Shown in pieces: positions 1-5,243 of a stretch of 5,335 bases of DNA. How positions within the stretch are numbered: the stretch's first letter is position 1; every line of letters starts with the position of its first letter. A program made the position numbers and the translations under genes. The notes under the pieces were generated by a model. That model did no database searches. It had not been told where the DNA came from and was given only the letters and a program-made list of their open reading frames with translations. The stretch is taken from NCBI GenBank assembly GCA_025463105.1, contig JAOAPW010000465.1, positions 1 through 5,335 on the forward strand, in the 5' to 3' direction. This stretch comes from Candidatus Acidiferrum typicum (GTDB taxonomy: Bacteria > Acidobacteriota > Terriglobia > Acidiferrales > UBA7541).

Positions 1-325
1 TTGCCGGGACCAGATTTCCGATCGAGCCGCCGTTCAGCGTGAAAAAATCCAGTTCACCGCTCACTACCATGTTGAGCGCTGCGGGATCTCCTCCTGCAAT
101 CTGATTATTGTCGGAAAACGTTTGGACTTGAACGCGGCCTTGCGTTTCGTCGTTTACGGCCGCCCACATTTCCGTGAGGCGTTTGTGCAGCGGGCTGTCG
201 GAAGGCTGATTGTGGAACTGGCGCAGGTCGAAATCTGCAGCAGTTGCACGGCGCTCCGCCAGCATCATTCCGCCAGTAGCCATAACTCCGAGTGCGAAGC
301 GCCGTCGAGAAATTAAATGCGACAT
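1..325 (-). CDS. TRAP transporter substrate-binding protein, DctP family (N-terminal part, cut by left window edge)
   Basis: This is the periplasmic binding component of a tripartite ATP-independent (TRAP) transporter, which captures an organic acid or similar solute and delivers it to the DctQ/DctM membrane subunits. Only the first 108 residues are present. The start is ATG at 325, preceded by AGGAGGG at 336-330. Residues 6-10 read SRRRF, followed by a hydrophobic stretch to about residue 30 (ATAA|DF), a Tat-type signal peptide. The mature part starts with FDLRQFHNQPSDSPLHKRL, then a region around residues 60-81 (TQGRVQVQTF, IAGGDPAALNMVVSG) and ELDFFTLNGGSIGNLVPA at 91-108. This matches the first beta-alpha units of DctP proteins, including the 'xSGELDFF' step. 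The substrate cannot be told from this part. The LVIVD-repeat gene lies 82 bases upstream on the same strand, probably in the same transcript. DctQ and DctM would be expected beyond the left edge. The family call is from memory of DctP sequences but fits well. Confidence 0.85.
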   Translation of the reverse strand, partial: MSHLISRRRFALGVMATGGMMLAERRATAADFDLRQFHNQPSDSPLHKRLTEMWAAVNDETQGRVQVQTFSDNNQIAGGDPAALNMVVSGELDFFTLNGGSIGNLVPA

Positions 326-329
326 GGGG

Positions 330-336
330 CCCTCCT
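330..336 (-). promoter_or_regulatory. Shine-Dalgarno site of the TRAP binding-protein gene
   Basis: AGGAGGG on the minus strand sits four bases before the ATG at 325. It is a near-perfect anti-16S match and fixes the start of the TRAP gene inside the short gap after the LVIVD gene. Confidence 0.75.
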
Positions 337-407
337 GACTACCGTATGACGAATGTGCGGCTCGAACTTGCCCCTACAACATGCTGCACAAAGAACAGAC
401 AGTCCGC

Positions 408-2090
408 CTAACCCATCTGACTCAGAGAGCGTCCGAAATAAAAACTGCGCGCGGTCTGGTCATCCCATCCGACATTGCAATGGGGAATCGACCACTTCTG
501 TACTTTCGTGGGCTCCGTCACTGCTTTGCCGAGCGCGGGGCACGACAGGCAATAGGTTCCTTCGTGAGTACCGATCCAGATCAAGTTGCGGTCAAATTCC
601 ACGAAAACATTTTCCGTGGTCCCGCGCCACCATGTTTCATATTTGTTGATGTCGCCGTCGTGTGGCGGAACGAACCAGGCAACTTCCTTTGGGGCAGTGG
701 GATTCGAGAGGTCGAAAACGCGCAGGCCGGCATTAAACCACGAAATGGCGATGATCGCGGGATTCGAGGTGCCGGGCGCCAGCCAGCATTGCGTGTTATG
801 CGAACCGAAGCGGCCGCGTGCGAAGCAAAAATCCGTGTAGGGCGCGTCGGGGGGCGCAGCCGGCCGCGGAAAGAGGCCAATGATTTTGGGATTTTGCGGA
901 TCCTTTACGTCAACAACGTAAGGAGTATGGTAAACCTCGCGACAATCCGCCTCGAGCGCCTCATGCAGGGCGACGACAAGATTCTGAAGTCTCGGGTGAG
1001 CCGCGTCCGCAATTAACGGGTAGCACGTGTGAAATGGAATCGTTCCAAAAGTATTGAATTCATACTGTGTGTGGCCGTAAGGCTTCGGATGCTTGATGTC
1101 CGACAAATCCATGGCATAAAATCCGAAGGCCCCGAATCCGCCGTAGCCGACCGTGCCGCCGTCTTCCACGCGCTTCGGAACAGTGATGGCGCCATGATTT
1201 CCAGTCCACGAAGTGCGATCTCCGGCAAAGATATATTTCTTGTACTCTTCTTCCTCTCCCAATTTTTGCCCGGGGACCCACCAGCGTGAAACTTCTTTAA
1301 CATTTGCGGGATCCGACATATCGACGATCATGAGCGCATTGCTATACGGGCGCTGATGATTTTCCAGACGCAATTGGTCGTCCCATCCGCAATCGAGATA
1401 GGCGTATTGACCACCGTCATAAAAATTATGGTGCGTGCCATTTCCTTTTTCCCCGGTATTGAATTCCTGCAGAAGATTGGGCTTGGCGGGATCGGTGATG
1501 TCGTAGTTGCGGATTCCCCGAAGGCCTTTGAAGGCGAGAACTTTGTCGCGCAATTCCTTGTCATATTGCCCATGCGGATATTCTGGAACGGCTCCGGTAA
1601 GCGGCTGCGCGGCGGTGCACATCATGATCCATTTTTTGAGCTTGGTGTTGTAAGTGACCGTTCCGCCTCCTCTGACCACGCCCTTATTCATAACGACAGG
1701 ATTTTTAGCGTCGCTGACGTCGACAAAACCTCCACCCGCGGGCAGCAAGCGCTGCTTGCCTTTGGCCCACATGGCCATAAGTGGTTCGCCGCCGCTGATC
1801 GTCGAGCCGGGCAAATGCGCGACAATATCCATGTTGTGGATATATTGTTTCTGGTCGAGATAGGTCAACGATCCCATCGCGAGTGGAAATTCAGGCGGCG
1901 CATTGTACGTGTACAGTCCTTGAACTTGCGCGCGTGCGCCGATCGCGCCGGTAATTCCCGCCGCCGCCGCGCCAACGATCGCGCCAGCAGTGTTCTTGAG
2001 AAGGGATCTGCGTGTGAGCGTTTTATTTTCCATCGAGAGCTCTTCGGAATTACATTTGGACGAGACGGACTGCTTGCGGACTTTCGGCAT
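408..2090 (-). CDS. Tat-exported LVIVD-repeat beta-propeller protein
   Basis: A protein of about 560 residues, function unknown, built of repeats of the LVIVD type (short blades ending in V-D-x-S-D-P-x-x-P). Numbered from the start at 2090, repeats are visible at 119-133 (GGGFVDVSDAKNPVV), 191-207 (ITDPAKP), 251-267 (ALMIVDMSDPANVKEV), 324-339 (FYAMDLSDIKHP), 389-405 (YVVDVKDPQNPKIIG) and 456-473 (LRVFDLSNPTAPKEV). Six such units suggest a periplasmic beta-propeller. A Tat signal precedes them: TLTRRSLLK at 24-32, an Ala/Gly-rich hydrophobic core, and ARA at 52-54. Notable residues are GTHHNFYDGG at 218-227 and a C-terminal CLSC at 514-517; the mature part has nine cysteines. I chose ATG 2090 because GAGGTG lies six bases upstream. 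ATG 2033 would give a more typical compact Tat peptide (MENKTLTRR) with a weaker ribosome site; GTG 2147 has none. It leads the TRAP gene, so a role in the same uptake or in solute oxidation is possible, but this is inference. Confidence 0.85.
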   Translation of the reverse strand: MPKVRKQSVSSKCNSEELSMENKTLTRRSLLKNTAGAIVGAAAAGITGAIGARAQVQGLYTYNAPPEFPLAMGSLTYLDQKQYIHNMDIVAHLPGSTISGGEPLMAMWAKGKQRLLPAGGGFVDVSDAKNPVVMNKGVVRGGGTVTYNTKLKKWIMMCTAAQPLTGAVPEYPHGQYDKELRDKVLAFKGLRGIRNYDITDPAKPNLLQEFNTGEKGNGTHHNFYDGGQYAYLDCGWDDQLRLENHQRPYSNALMIVDMSDPANVKEVSRWWVPGQKLGEEEEYKKYIFAGDRTSWTGNHGAITVPKRVEDGGTVGYGGFGAFGFYAMDLSDIKHPKPYGHTQYEFNTFGTIPFHTCYPLIADAAHPRLQNLVVALHEALEADCREVYHTPYVVDVKDPQNPKIIGLFPRPAAPPDAPYTDFCFARGRFGSHNTQCWLAPGTSNPAIIAISWFNAGLRVFDLSNPTAPKEVAWFVPPHDGDINKYETWWRGTTENVFVEFDRNLIWIGTHEGTYCLSCPALGKAVTEPTKVQKWSIPHCNVGWDDQTARSFYFGRSLSQMG

Positions 2091-2096
2091 TCGCGC

Positions 2097-2102
2097 CACC
2101 TC
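2097..2102 (-). promoter_or_regulatory. Shine-Dalgarno candidate deciding the start of the LVIVD gene
   Basis: GAGGTG on the minus strand, six bases before ATG 2090, matches the canonical anti-16S region. The alternative ATG at 2033 has only GAAGAG six bases upstream. This favours the longer start, although the Tat peptide would look more typical from 2033. Confidence 0.45.
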
Positions 2103-2170
2103 ACTGGTTTGGTATTTTTTGCAGGACACCCACATGCGATACCCCACCCAAGTGTTCCCGCATGCGGCGA

Positions 2171-2200
2171 ATCATACTCCAACGGCATTTTTCCCGCAAA
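2171..2200 (-). promoter_or_regulatory. Possible promoter of the LVIVD/TRAP operon
   Basis: On the minus strand TATGAT (2176-2171) matches five of six -10 consensus bases. TTTGCG (2200-2195), 18 bases upstream, is only a poor -35 match. The position, about 80 bases before the preferred start, is reasonable. It is a weak call, since Acidobacteriota promoters are not well described. Confidence 0.25.
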
Positions 2201-2394
2201 GCCGAGCCAAGTGGGCAGCGGGCCAGTTTGTGAGAAGACGACTTCCCGGGACGTGTGACCAATACGCTAATGCCACACTAATGTAGCGACTGAACCCCAA
2301 GGACATCCTCATCATGCAAAGTAGTTTGTATAGTTGCACTTCGAGCCGCGAACCATTGTTCCAATACACTTAGCCCAGCGGTAAATTTACATTT

Positions 2395-2422
2395 TTGTCA
2401 CTCTCTGGTACGTGCGTACCAT
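2395..2422 (+). promoter_or_regulatory. Likely sigma-70-type promoter of the 145-residue secreted protein gene
   Basis: TTGTCA (2395-2400; five of six consensus) and TACCAT (2417-2422; four of six) are 16 bases apart. Transcription would begin around 2430, leaving a leader of about 100 bases before ATG 2529. The -10 and most of the spacer are occupied by a palindrome, suggesting repression at this site. Confidence 0.4.
2406..2421. promoter_or_regulatory. Operator-like palindrome TGGTACG-TG-CGTACCA
   Basis: Two perfect 7-base arms (2406-2412 and 2415-2421) are separated by two bases. The size and symmetry fit a site for a dimeric helix-turn-helix repressor of the TetR or GntR kind. It covers the candidate -10 box, so bound protein would block RNA polymerase. 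No regulator gene is in the window. Confidence 0.45.
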
Positions 2423-2528
2423 TGGCCGCCATCGTGGGGTGGTGCGAATCTCCTAGTGCGATCGAACGTCATATCGAACTTGTAGTTGTCGGTCGGAGCT
2501 GCTAAATCCCAGGAGGATTCAGAAATCC

Positions 2529-2966
2529 ATGCGATATCTATTAAAGACTTTTGTCGTTACGGTTGGTTTGCTCTTAATCGGCGTATTATCTTCGTCTGTC
2601 CGTGCCAACAATATGCTGATCGGCTCATTTACGCTGGCCCATGCTACTCAGTGGAACAATGCTATGCTCCCCGCTGGCGACTATACGTTTAGCGTGACCC
2701 GCGGCCAGGCGGATACGCATGTGCTCTCGGTTCACGGCGCAAAGCAGGCTCTTAGTATATTGATCTTTGCCCAATCGGCCTGCGAAACTTGCAGGAACGG
2801 TGCGTTGAAAGTCGCGGTGCAAGATGACAATCGCGTCGTCACTTCACTGGACCTGCCTGGTTTTCATTTGAATTTTAACAATCGCCAGTCAACTTCTGAA
2901 AGAGAACAGTTGGTCAAGACTCCCGCGACGTCCGAGCAGGTAGCTGTTCACGTTGCTACAAACTAA
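2529..2966 (+). CDS. Small secreted protein, Acidobacteria-type, with CxxC pair
   Basis: A 145-residue exported protein of unknown function. Residues 1-26 are a Sec signal peptide: MRYLLK, a hydrophobic core (TFVVTVGLLLIGVL), and a likely cut after SVRA. The mature start holds GSFTLAHATQWNNAMLPAGDYTFSV at about 32-56, a motif I recognise from numerous small secreted proteins of Acidobacteria, where a polar strand is followed by L-P-A-G-x-Y. Next come beta-like segments, a CETC pair at 85-88, and a second strand region (VAVQDDNRVVTSLDLPGFHL, 95-114). The C-terminal tail is polar and probably disordered. The predicted fold is a small beta-rich domain; the CxxC pair may form a disulfide in the periplasm. 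AGGAGG (2511-2516) lies twelve bases before the ATG, longer than usual, but no other in-frame ATG, GTG or TTG start is near. The gene is alone, with a promoter-like region upstream and a structured element downstream. Confidence 0.85.
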   Translation: MRYLLKTFVVTVGLLLIGVLSSSVRANNMLIGSFTLAHATQWNNAMLPAGDYTFSVTRGQADTHVLSVHGAKQALSILIFAQSACETCRNGALKVAVQDDNRVVTSLDLPGFHLNFNNRQSTSEREQLVKTPATSEQVAVHVATN

Positions 2967-2993
2967 TTTCACTTCGTTGTTCGGCCTTTGTGT

Positions 2994-3063
2994 GTCCTTA
3001 TGTTGGGCGCGTCGGGAATGCAGTCAGGCATTCCCGCGCCGCCCGTAGGGTTGTTCTAAGGAC
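2994..3063. repeat. Nested inverted-repeat element able to form a long hairpin
   Basis: The core is CGGGAATGC (3013-3021) and its exact complement GCATTCCCG (3028-3036) around a six-base loop. With a bulged T at 3012, GGGCGCG (3005-3011) continues the stem against 3037-3044, leaving C3040 unpaired. An outer pair, GTCCTTA (2994-3000) with TAAGGAC (3057-3063), closes the whole. It starts 28 bases after the stop codon of the 145-residue protein. It could end transcription or protect the mRNA, but no proper T-tract follows, only TTGTTCT after the inner stem. It could also be a repeated palindromic element or a structured RNA. Confidence 0.6.
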
Positions 3064-3240
3064 TGGCCTCACAGTCGAAGCACCCGCCGCTCATGATGCA
3101 AGCCCGCAATTAATTCCACCCAGACGTTCCAGGACCGCCTGCCAAGCCGTTTGTTCTCCCCGAAACCAAAACTTCACTAGAAGCCAGCCATCTCATAAAT
3201 GGCTAACCGCGACGGAAAAAGGGATAAGGAATCTACTGTA

Positions 3241-3269
3241 TAGACTCAATCTTGAGACACCCATATGAT
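3241..3269 (+). promoter_or_regulatory. Candidate promoter of the frameshifted secreted-protein gene
   Basis: TAGACT (3241-3246; four of six -35 bases) and TATGAT (3264-3269; five of six -10 bases) are 17 bases apart, giving a leader of about 50 bases. A small inverted repeat CTCAA-TC-TTGAG (3245-3256) overlaps the -35 end and extends into the spacer. Confidence 0.4.
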
Positions 3270-3311
3270 CGCCGGTGATGCGGTCGCCCGGGCCCATCGG
3301 TATATCTGAGT

Positions 3312-3318
3312 AAAGGAG
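3312..3318 (+). promoter_or_regulatory. Shine-Dalgarno site supporting the start at 3328
   Basis: AAAGGAG lies nine bases before ATG 3328. It shows that translation starts with the signal-peptide frame and not at the TTG (3381) that opens the downstream frame, which supports the frameshift reading. Confidence 0.7.
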
Positions 3319-3327
3319 CCTCAACCA

Positions 3328-3638
3328 ATGGGTCGTATTCCTGGCAAATCGATTACGGCTGTCCTCTGTGTCTCCGCACTTTGCGCATTTTTCGCGATGG
3401 CCCGTGTCACGGCTCAAGTGCCAGCCGAGAAACGTGGTGCCGCCGGCCAGGAGCGTCCCGATACGAAGTTTTGCTCCAAAACGCCATGAATCATCTGGAA
3501 GAAGCGCGCAGTGATCTCAAATCCGCAGACACCGATAAGGAAGGCCACAAGACCAAAGCCGAGTTATCTGTGGATAGCGCCATGAATGAGGTACGCGCCG
3601 CTCTGAAGGCTGACTATCCGGGCAAGAAGGAAAAATAA
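3328..3638 (+). pseudogene. Small secreted helical protein, apparently frameshifted between signal peptide and mature domain
   Basis: ATG 3328 follows AAAGGAG (3312-3318) at a good distance and opens a clear signal peptide: MGRIPGKSITAVLCVSALC, AFFAMARVTAQ, with a likely cut after VTA. This frame ends at TGA 3487-3489 after 53 codons. The expected mature domain lies in another frame, starting around LLQNAMNHLEEARSDL and running through KSADTDKEGHKTKAELSVDSAMNEVRAALKADYPGKKEK to TAA at 3638. That pattern (helix, D-K-x-G-H, then a second helix with A-x-x-E-V-R-A) is one I know from small secreted bacterial proteins of unknown function. Moving from the first frame to the second needs the loss of one base in the ancestor. 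AAG-TTT-TGC near 3468-3476 could derive from AAG-GTT-TTG, giving PDTKVLLQNAM. It may be a real pseudogene, an assembly error, or less likely a programmed frameshift. Without the shift, a product of about 103 residues is expected. Confidence 0.65.
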
Positions 3639-3706
3639 ATAAGCCACGGAGAAAGCGGCGCCGGCGCGATTCAATTTTGCTTGGAAATCGAAGTGTGCGC
3701 TTTCTG

Positions 3707-3731
3707 TGATCAGGAAGTGGCTTCCTGATTA
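3707..3731. terminator. Hairpin between convergent genes, terminator-like
   Basis: ATCAGGAAG (3709-3717) and CTTCCTGAT (3721-3729) form a perfect 9-bp stem with a three-base loop; a G-T and a T-A pair can extend it to 3707-3731. It lies between the plus-strand gene ending at 3638 and the minus-strand gene ending at 3802, where a shared bidirectional terminator is expected. Neither side has a clear T-tract, so efficient intrinsic termination is uncertain. Confidence 0.45.
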
Positions 3732-3801
3732 CCCGCTGTGCGTGCGAAGATTTTTTATCTGCGCGGTTACCGCGTCAACAGTCATAGTGTATGCAGGGAA
3801 T

Positions 3802-4992
3802 CTATAGAGATCTTCCCGCGGCCGCGCCGGAGGACCAGGCCCATTGAAAGTTGAACCCGCCTAAGTGGCCGGTGACATCGACAACTTCGCCAATAAAAAA
3901 CAGTCCCGGCACTCTCTGGCTCTCCATTGTTTTGCTCGATAGTTCCGCAGTATCGATTCCGCCCGCCGTTACTTCCGCTTTTTCGTAGCCTTCCGTGCCC
4001 GCAGGTTCGAGTACCCATTCGTGCGCCTGGCGCTCCAGTTGCTCCAGGGCCTGGTTGTTCCAGGCGCTGGGCGCGTGCAAGTCGAGCCAACGCGTGGCGA
4101 GCCGCTTCGGCAAAATTCCCTGCAACGCCGAACGTGCTGCCGCCATATTTCTGACCTTGGCGTCGCGAATGCGGGCCGTAACATCGCGATCGGGCGCGAG
4201 GTCAATGCGAACCGACCTGCCCTCGCTCCAGTAAGATGAGATTTGCAGGATCGCCGGGCCGCTCAAGCCGCGATGCGTGATCAACATTTTTTCGCGAAAT
4301 GCCTGGGAGGGCGGGGAACTTGACGAAGGTGAACCATTGGTGGTCACGATGACTTCCGCGGACACGCCCGTTAAATCACAATACTCGGCGCGGTCTTTTT
4401 CAGCCAGCACGAGTGGCACGAGCGCAGGCTTTGGCTCGCAAATCTTCAATCCGAATTGGCGCGCCAGGTCGTAACCAAACGCGGTCGCTCCCATTTTCGG
4501 AATCGAAAGACCACCTGTCGCGACCACCAGGACCGGCGCGTGAAATTCAGCGTGATCGGTCCGCACCGCGAACTCAGTCGTGCGCGCGACTTCCCGGACA
4601 ATACAACTGAGGAATATCTGCACGCTCGCGGCGGCGCATTCTGCATCGAGCATGCCGACAACATCCTGAGCGGAGCGGTCGCAGAATAGTTGTCCCAGCG
4701 TTTTTTCGTGGTAGGGAATGCGATACTTTTCAATCAGGGCGATGAAGTCCGCGGGCGTGTAGCGCGCCAGCGCGGATTTGGCAAAATGCGGATTCGCGGA
4801 AAGAAAGTTTTCCGGCCGGCAATATAAATTTGTGAAATTGCAACGCCCGCCTCCGGAAATCAATATCTTTTTGCCGGCGCGTTCCGAGCGCTCGAGAACA
4901 GCCACACGCCGCCCACGTTTTCCGGCCTCCATCGCGCACAGCAGTCCCGCGGCGCCTGCGCCAAGAATCACGGCATCGAATTCATGGGTCAT
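3802..4992 (-). CDS. HI0933/YhiN-family FAD-dependent oxidoreductase
   Basis: A complete 396-residue flavoprotein of the HI0933-like group (E. coli YhiN is about 400 residues), often labelled 'aminoacetone oxidase family FAD-binding enzyme'. The true substrate of the group is not established. It is expected in the cytoplasm, as there is no signal peptide. Residues 5-36 form the Rossmann dinucleotide-binding start with GAGAAG at 11-16 and the acidic end of the second strand (VLER). The family hallmark GKKILISGGGRCNFTN is at 40-55. ATGG at 159-161 is the second FAD contact. ITHRGLSGPAILQIS is at 238-252, KAEVTAGGID at 338-347, and the C-terminal FAD-closing block PGLFFIGEVVDVTGHLGGFN runs from 362, followed by FQWAWSSG. 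All key motifs are intact. A serine/proline-rich stretch at 221-229 is a loop insertion. The ATG at 4992 is only a few residues before the first strand, so the start is secure despite no clear ribosome site. It converges on the previous gene and shows no operon partner here. Confidence 0.93.
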   Translation of the reverse strand: MTHEFDAVILGAGAAGLLCAMEAGKRGRRVAVLERSERAGKKILISGGGRCNFTNLYCRPENFLSANPHFAKSALARYTPADFIALIEKYRIPYHEKTLGQLFCDRSAQDVVGMLDAECAAASVQIFLSCIVREVARTTEFAVRTDHAEFHAPVLVVATGGLSIPKMGATAFGYDLARQFGLKICEPKPALVPLVLAEKDRAEYCDLTGVSAEVIVTTNGSPSSSSPPSQAFREKMLITHRGLSGPAILQISSYWSEGRSVRIDLAPDRDVTARIRDAKVRNMAAARSALQGILPKRLATRWLDLHAPSAWNNQALEQLERQAHEWVLEPAGTEGYEKAEVTAGGIDTAELSSKTMESQRVPGLFFIGEVVDVTGHLGGFNFQWAWSSGAAAGRSL

Positions 4993-5052
4993 TTTAGGGT
5001 GCGTTAAATTCTCGCATGCGCGGCCAGGTGATCCTATTCCAAAAGGTTTGCT

Positions 5053-5193
5053 ATGACGCGCATAGATTTTGTGGATTGGACTTTCCGGGATCTCCCTGCG
5101 ACAGTGAAGACGTCGATTCTTTTACTGAATGAATCGCGCGATGTGATCCGAACTTCGAAGTTCGATCCAAGGGCCCCTGTTTGTACCGATTGA
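5053..5193 (+). CDS. Possible 46-residue small protein (weak)
   Basis: ATG 5053 follows AAAAGG (5041-5046) at six bases and stays open to TGA 5191-5193. The product begins MTRIDFVDWTFRDLPATVKT and ends PRAPVCTD. It has no signal peptide, membrane segment or recognised motif, and its codons are not clearly biased. It lies upstream of the right-edge gene on the same strand, so it could be a leader peptide, but an ORF of this length also arises by chance. The palindrome at 5149-5164 lies inside it, which argues for regulatory rather than coding DNA. Confidence 0.2.
   Translation: MTRIDFVDWTFRDLPATVKTSILLLNESRDVIRTSKFDPRAPVCTD
5149..5164. promoter_or_regulatory. Perfect 16-bp palindrome CGAACTTC-GAAGTTCG
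   Basis: Two exact 8-base half-sites with no spacer, 80 bases before the ATG of the right-edge gene and about 157 bases from the start of the flavoprotein gene. Its length makes chance unlikely, and the place fits an operator. It resembles GAAC-N-GTTC boxes but has six central bases rather than the four of a Gram-positive LexA box, so the regulator is unknown. Confidence 0.5.
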
Positions 5194-5243
5194 GTGCATG
5201 CGACTCCAGACCCCGCCGTCTCCAGCAAAGATCAATCCTAAGG

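Larger units (their letters stand above)
2091..2528. other. Divergent intergenic region between the LVIVD operon and the 145-residue secreted protein gene
   Basis: I see no convincing gene here; short ORFs on both strands lack any recognisable domain or ribosome site. It holds the 10-bp palindrome CCGCATGCGG (2158-2167), the 10-bp palindrome GTAAATTTAC (2381-2390), a 16-bp inverted repeat overlapping a likely promoter (2395-2422), and two copies of ATCGAAC twelve bases apart (2461-2467 and 2473-2479). Its length and content suit a two-way control region for the genes on either side. Confidence 0.6.
2967..3327. other. Intergenic region between two small secreted-protein genes
   Basis: No convincing gene was found. 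A 92-codon GTG-initiated ORF at 2990-3268 runs through the inverted repeats and has arginine-rich, domain-free content, so I treat it as chance. The region contains the nested hairpin at 2994-3063, a small 6-bp hairpin AGCCAT/ATGGCT (3186-3191 with 3199-3204), and a promoter candidate at 3241-3269 for the next gene. The part from about 3064 to 3180 shows nothing I can name. Confidence 0.55.
4993..5243. other. Divergent intergenic region upstream of the flavoprotein and the right-edge gene
   Basis: The two flanking genes face away from each other, so both promoters should lie here. I found no good sigma-70 boxes. The main signal is the perfect palindrome at 5149-5164, plus a weakly supported 46-codon ORF at 5053-5193. 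Confidence 0.5.

Noticed and set aside
381..1016. 211-codon open frame on the plus strand
   Set aside because: It is antisense to the 3' half of the LVIVD gene, with arginine-rich, domain-free content typical of shadow frames in GC-rich DNA.
1356..2258. 300-codon open frame on the plus strand
   Set aside because: It lies wholly antisense to the LVIVD gene for most of its length, has no domain or ribosome site, and the minus-strand product has clear LVIVD repeats and a Tat signal.
2172..2369. 65-codon minus-strand frame upstream of the LVIVD gene
   Set aside because: It has no ribosome site, signal or motif, and lies in the region that should hold the divergent promoters.
2990..3268. 92-codon plus-strand frame after the 145-residue protein
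   Set aside because: It runs through the inverted-repeat element, is arginine-rich with no recognisable domain, and its GTG start has no ribosome site.
3454..3489. Programmed -1 ribosomal frameshift in the small secreted protein
   Set aside because: No X-XXY-YYZ slippery heptamer exists in the zero frame in the overlap; the TTTT run is out of register for a -1 slip. A plain indel is simpler.
3751..3774. Intrinsic terminator from CGCGGT-T-ACCGCG next to TTTTTT
   Set aside because: The T-run precedes the hairpin on the plus strand and would be an A-run after it on the minus strand, so it is on the wrong side for either gene.
5149..5164. SOS (LexA) box
   Set aside because: The Gram-positive type box needs GAAC-N4-GTTC; here the gap is six bases. 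It does not match the E. coli CTG-N10-CAG type either.
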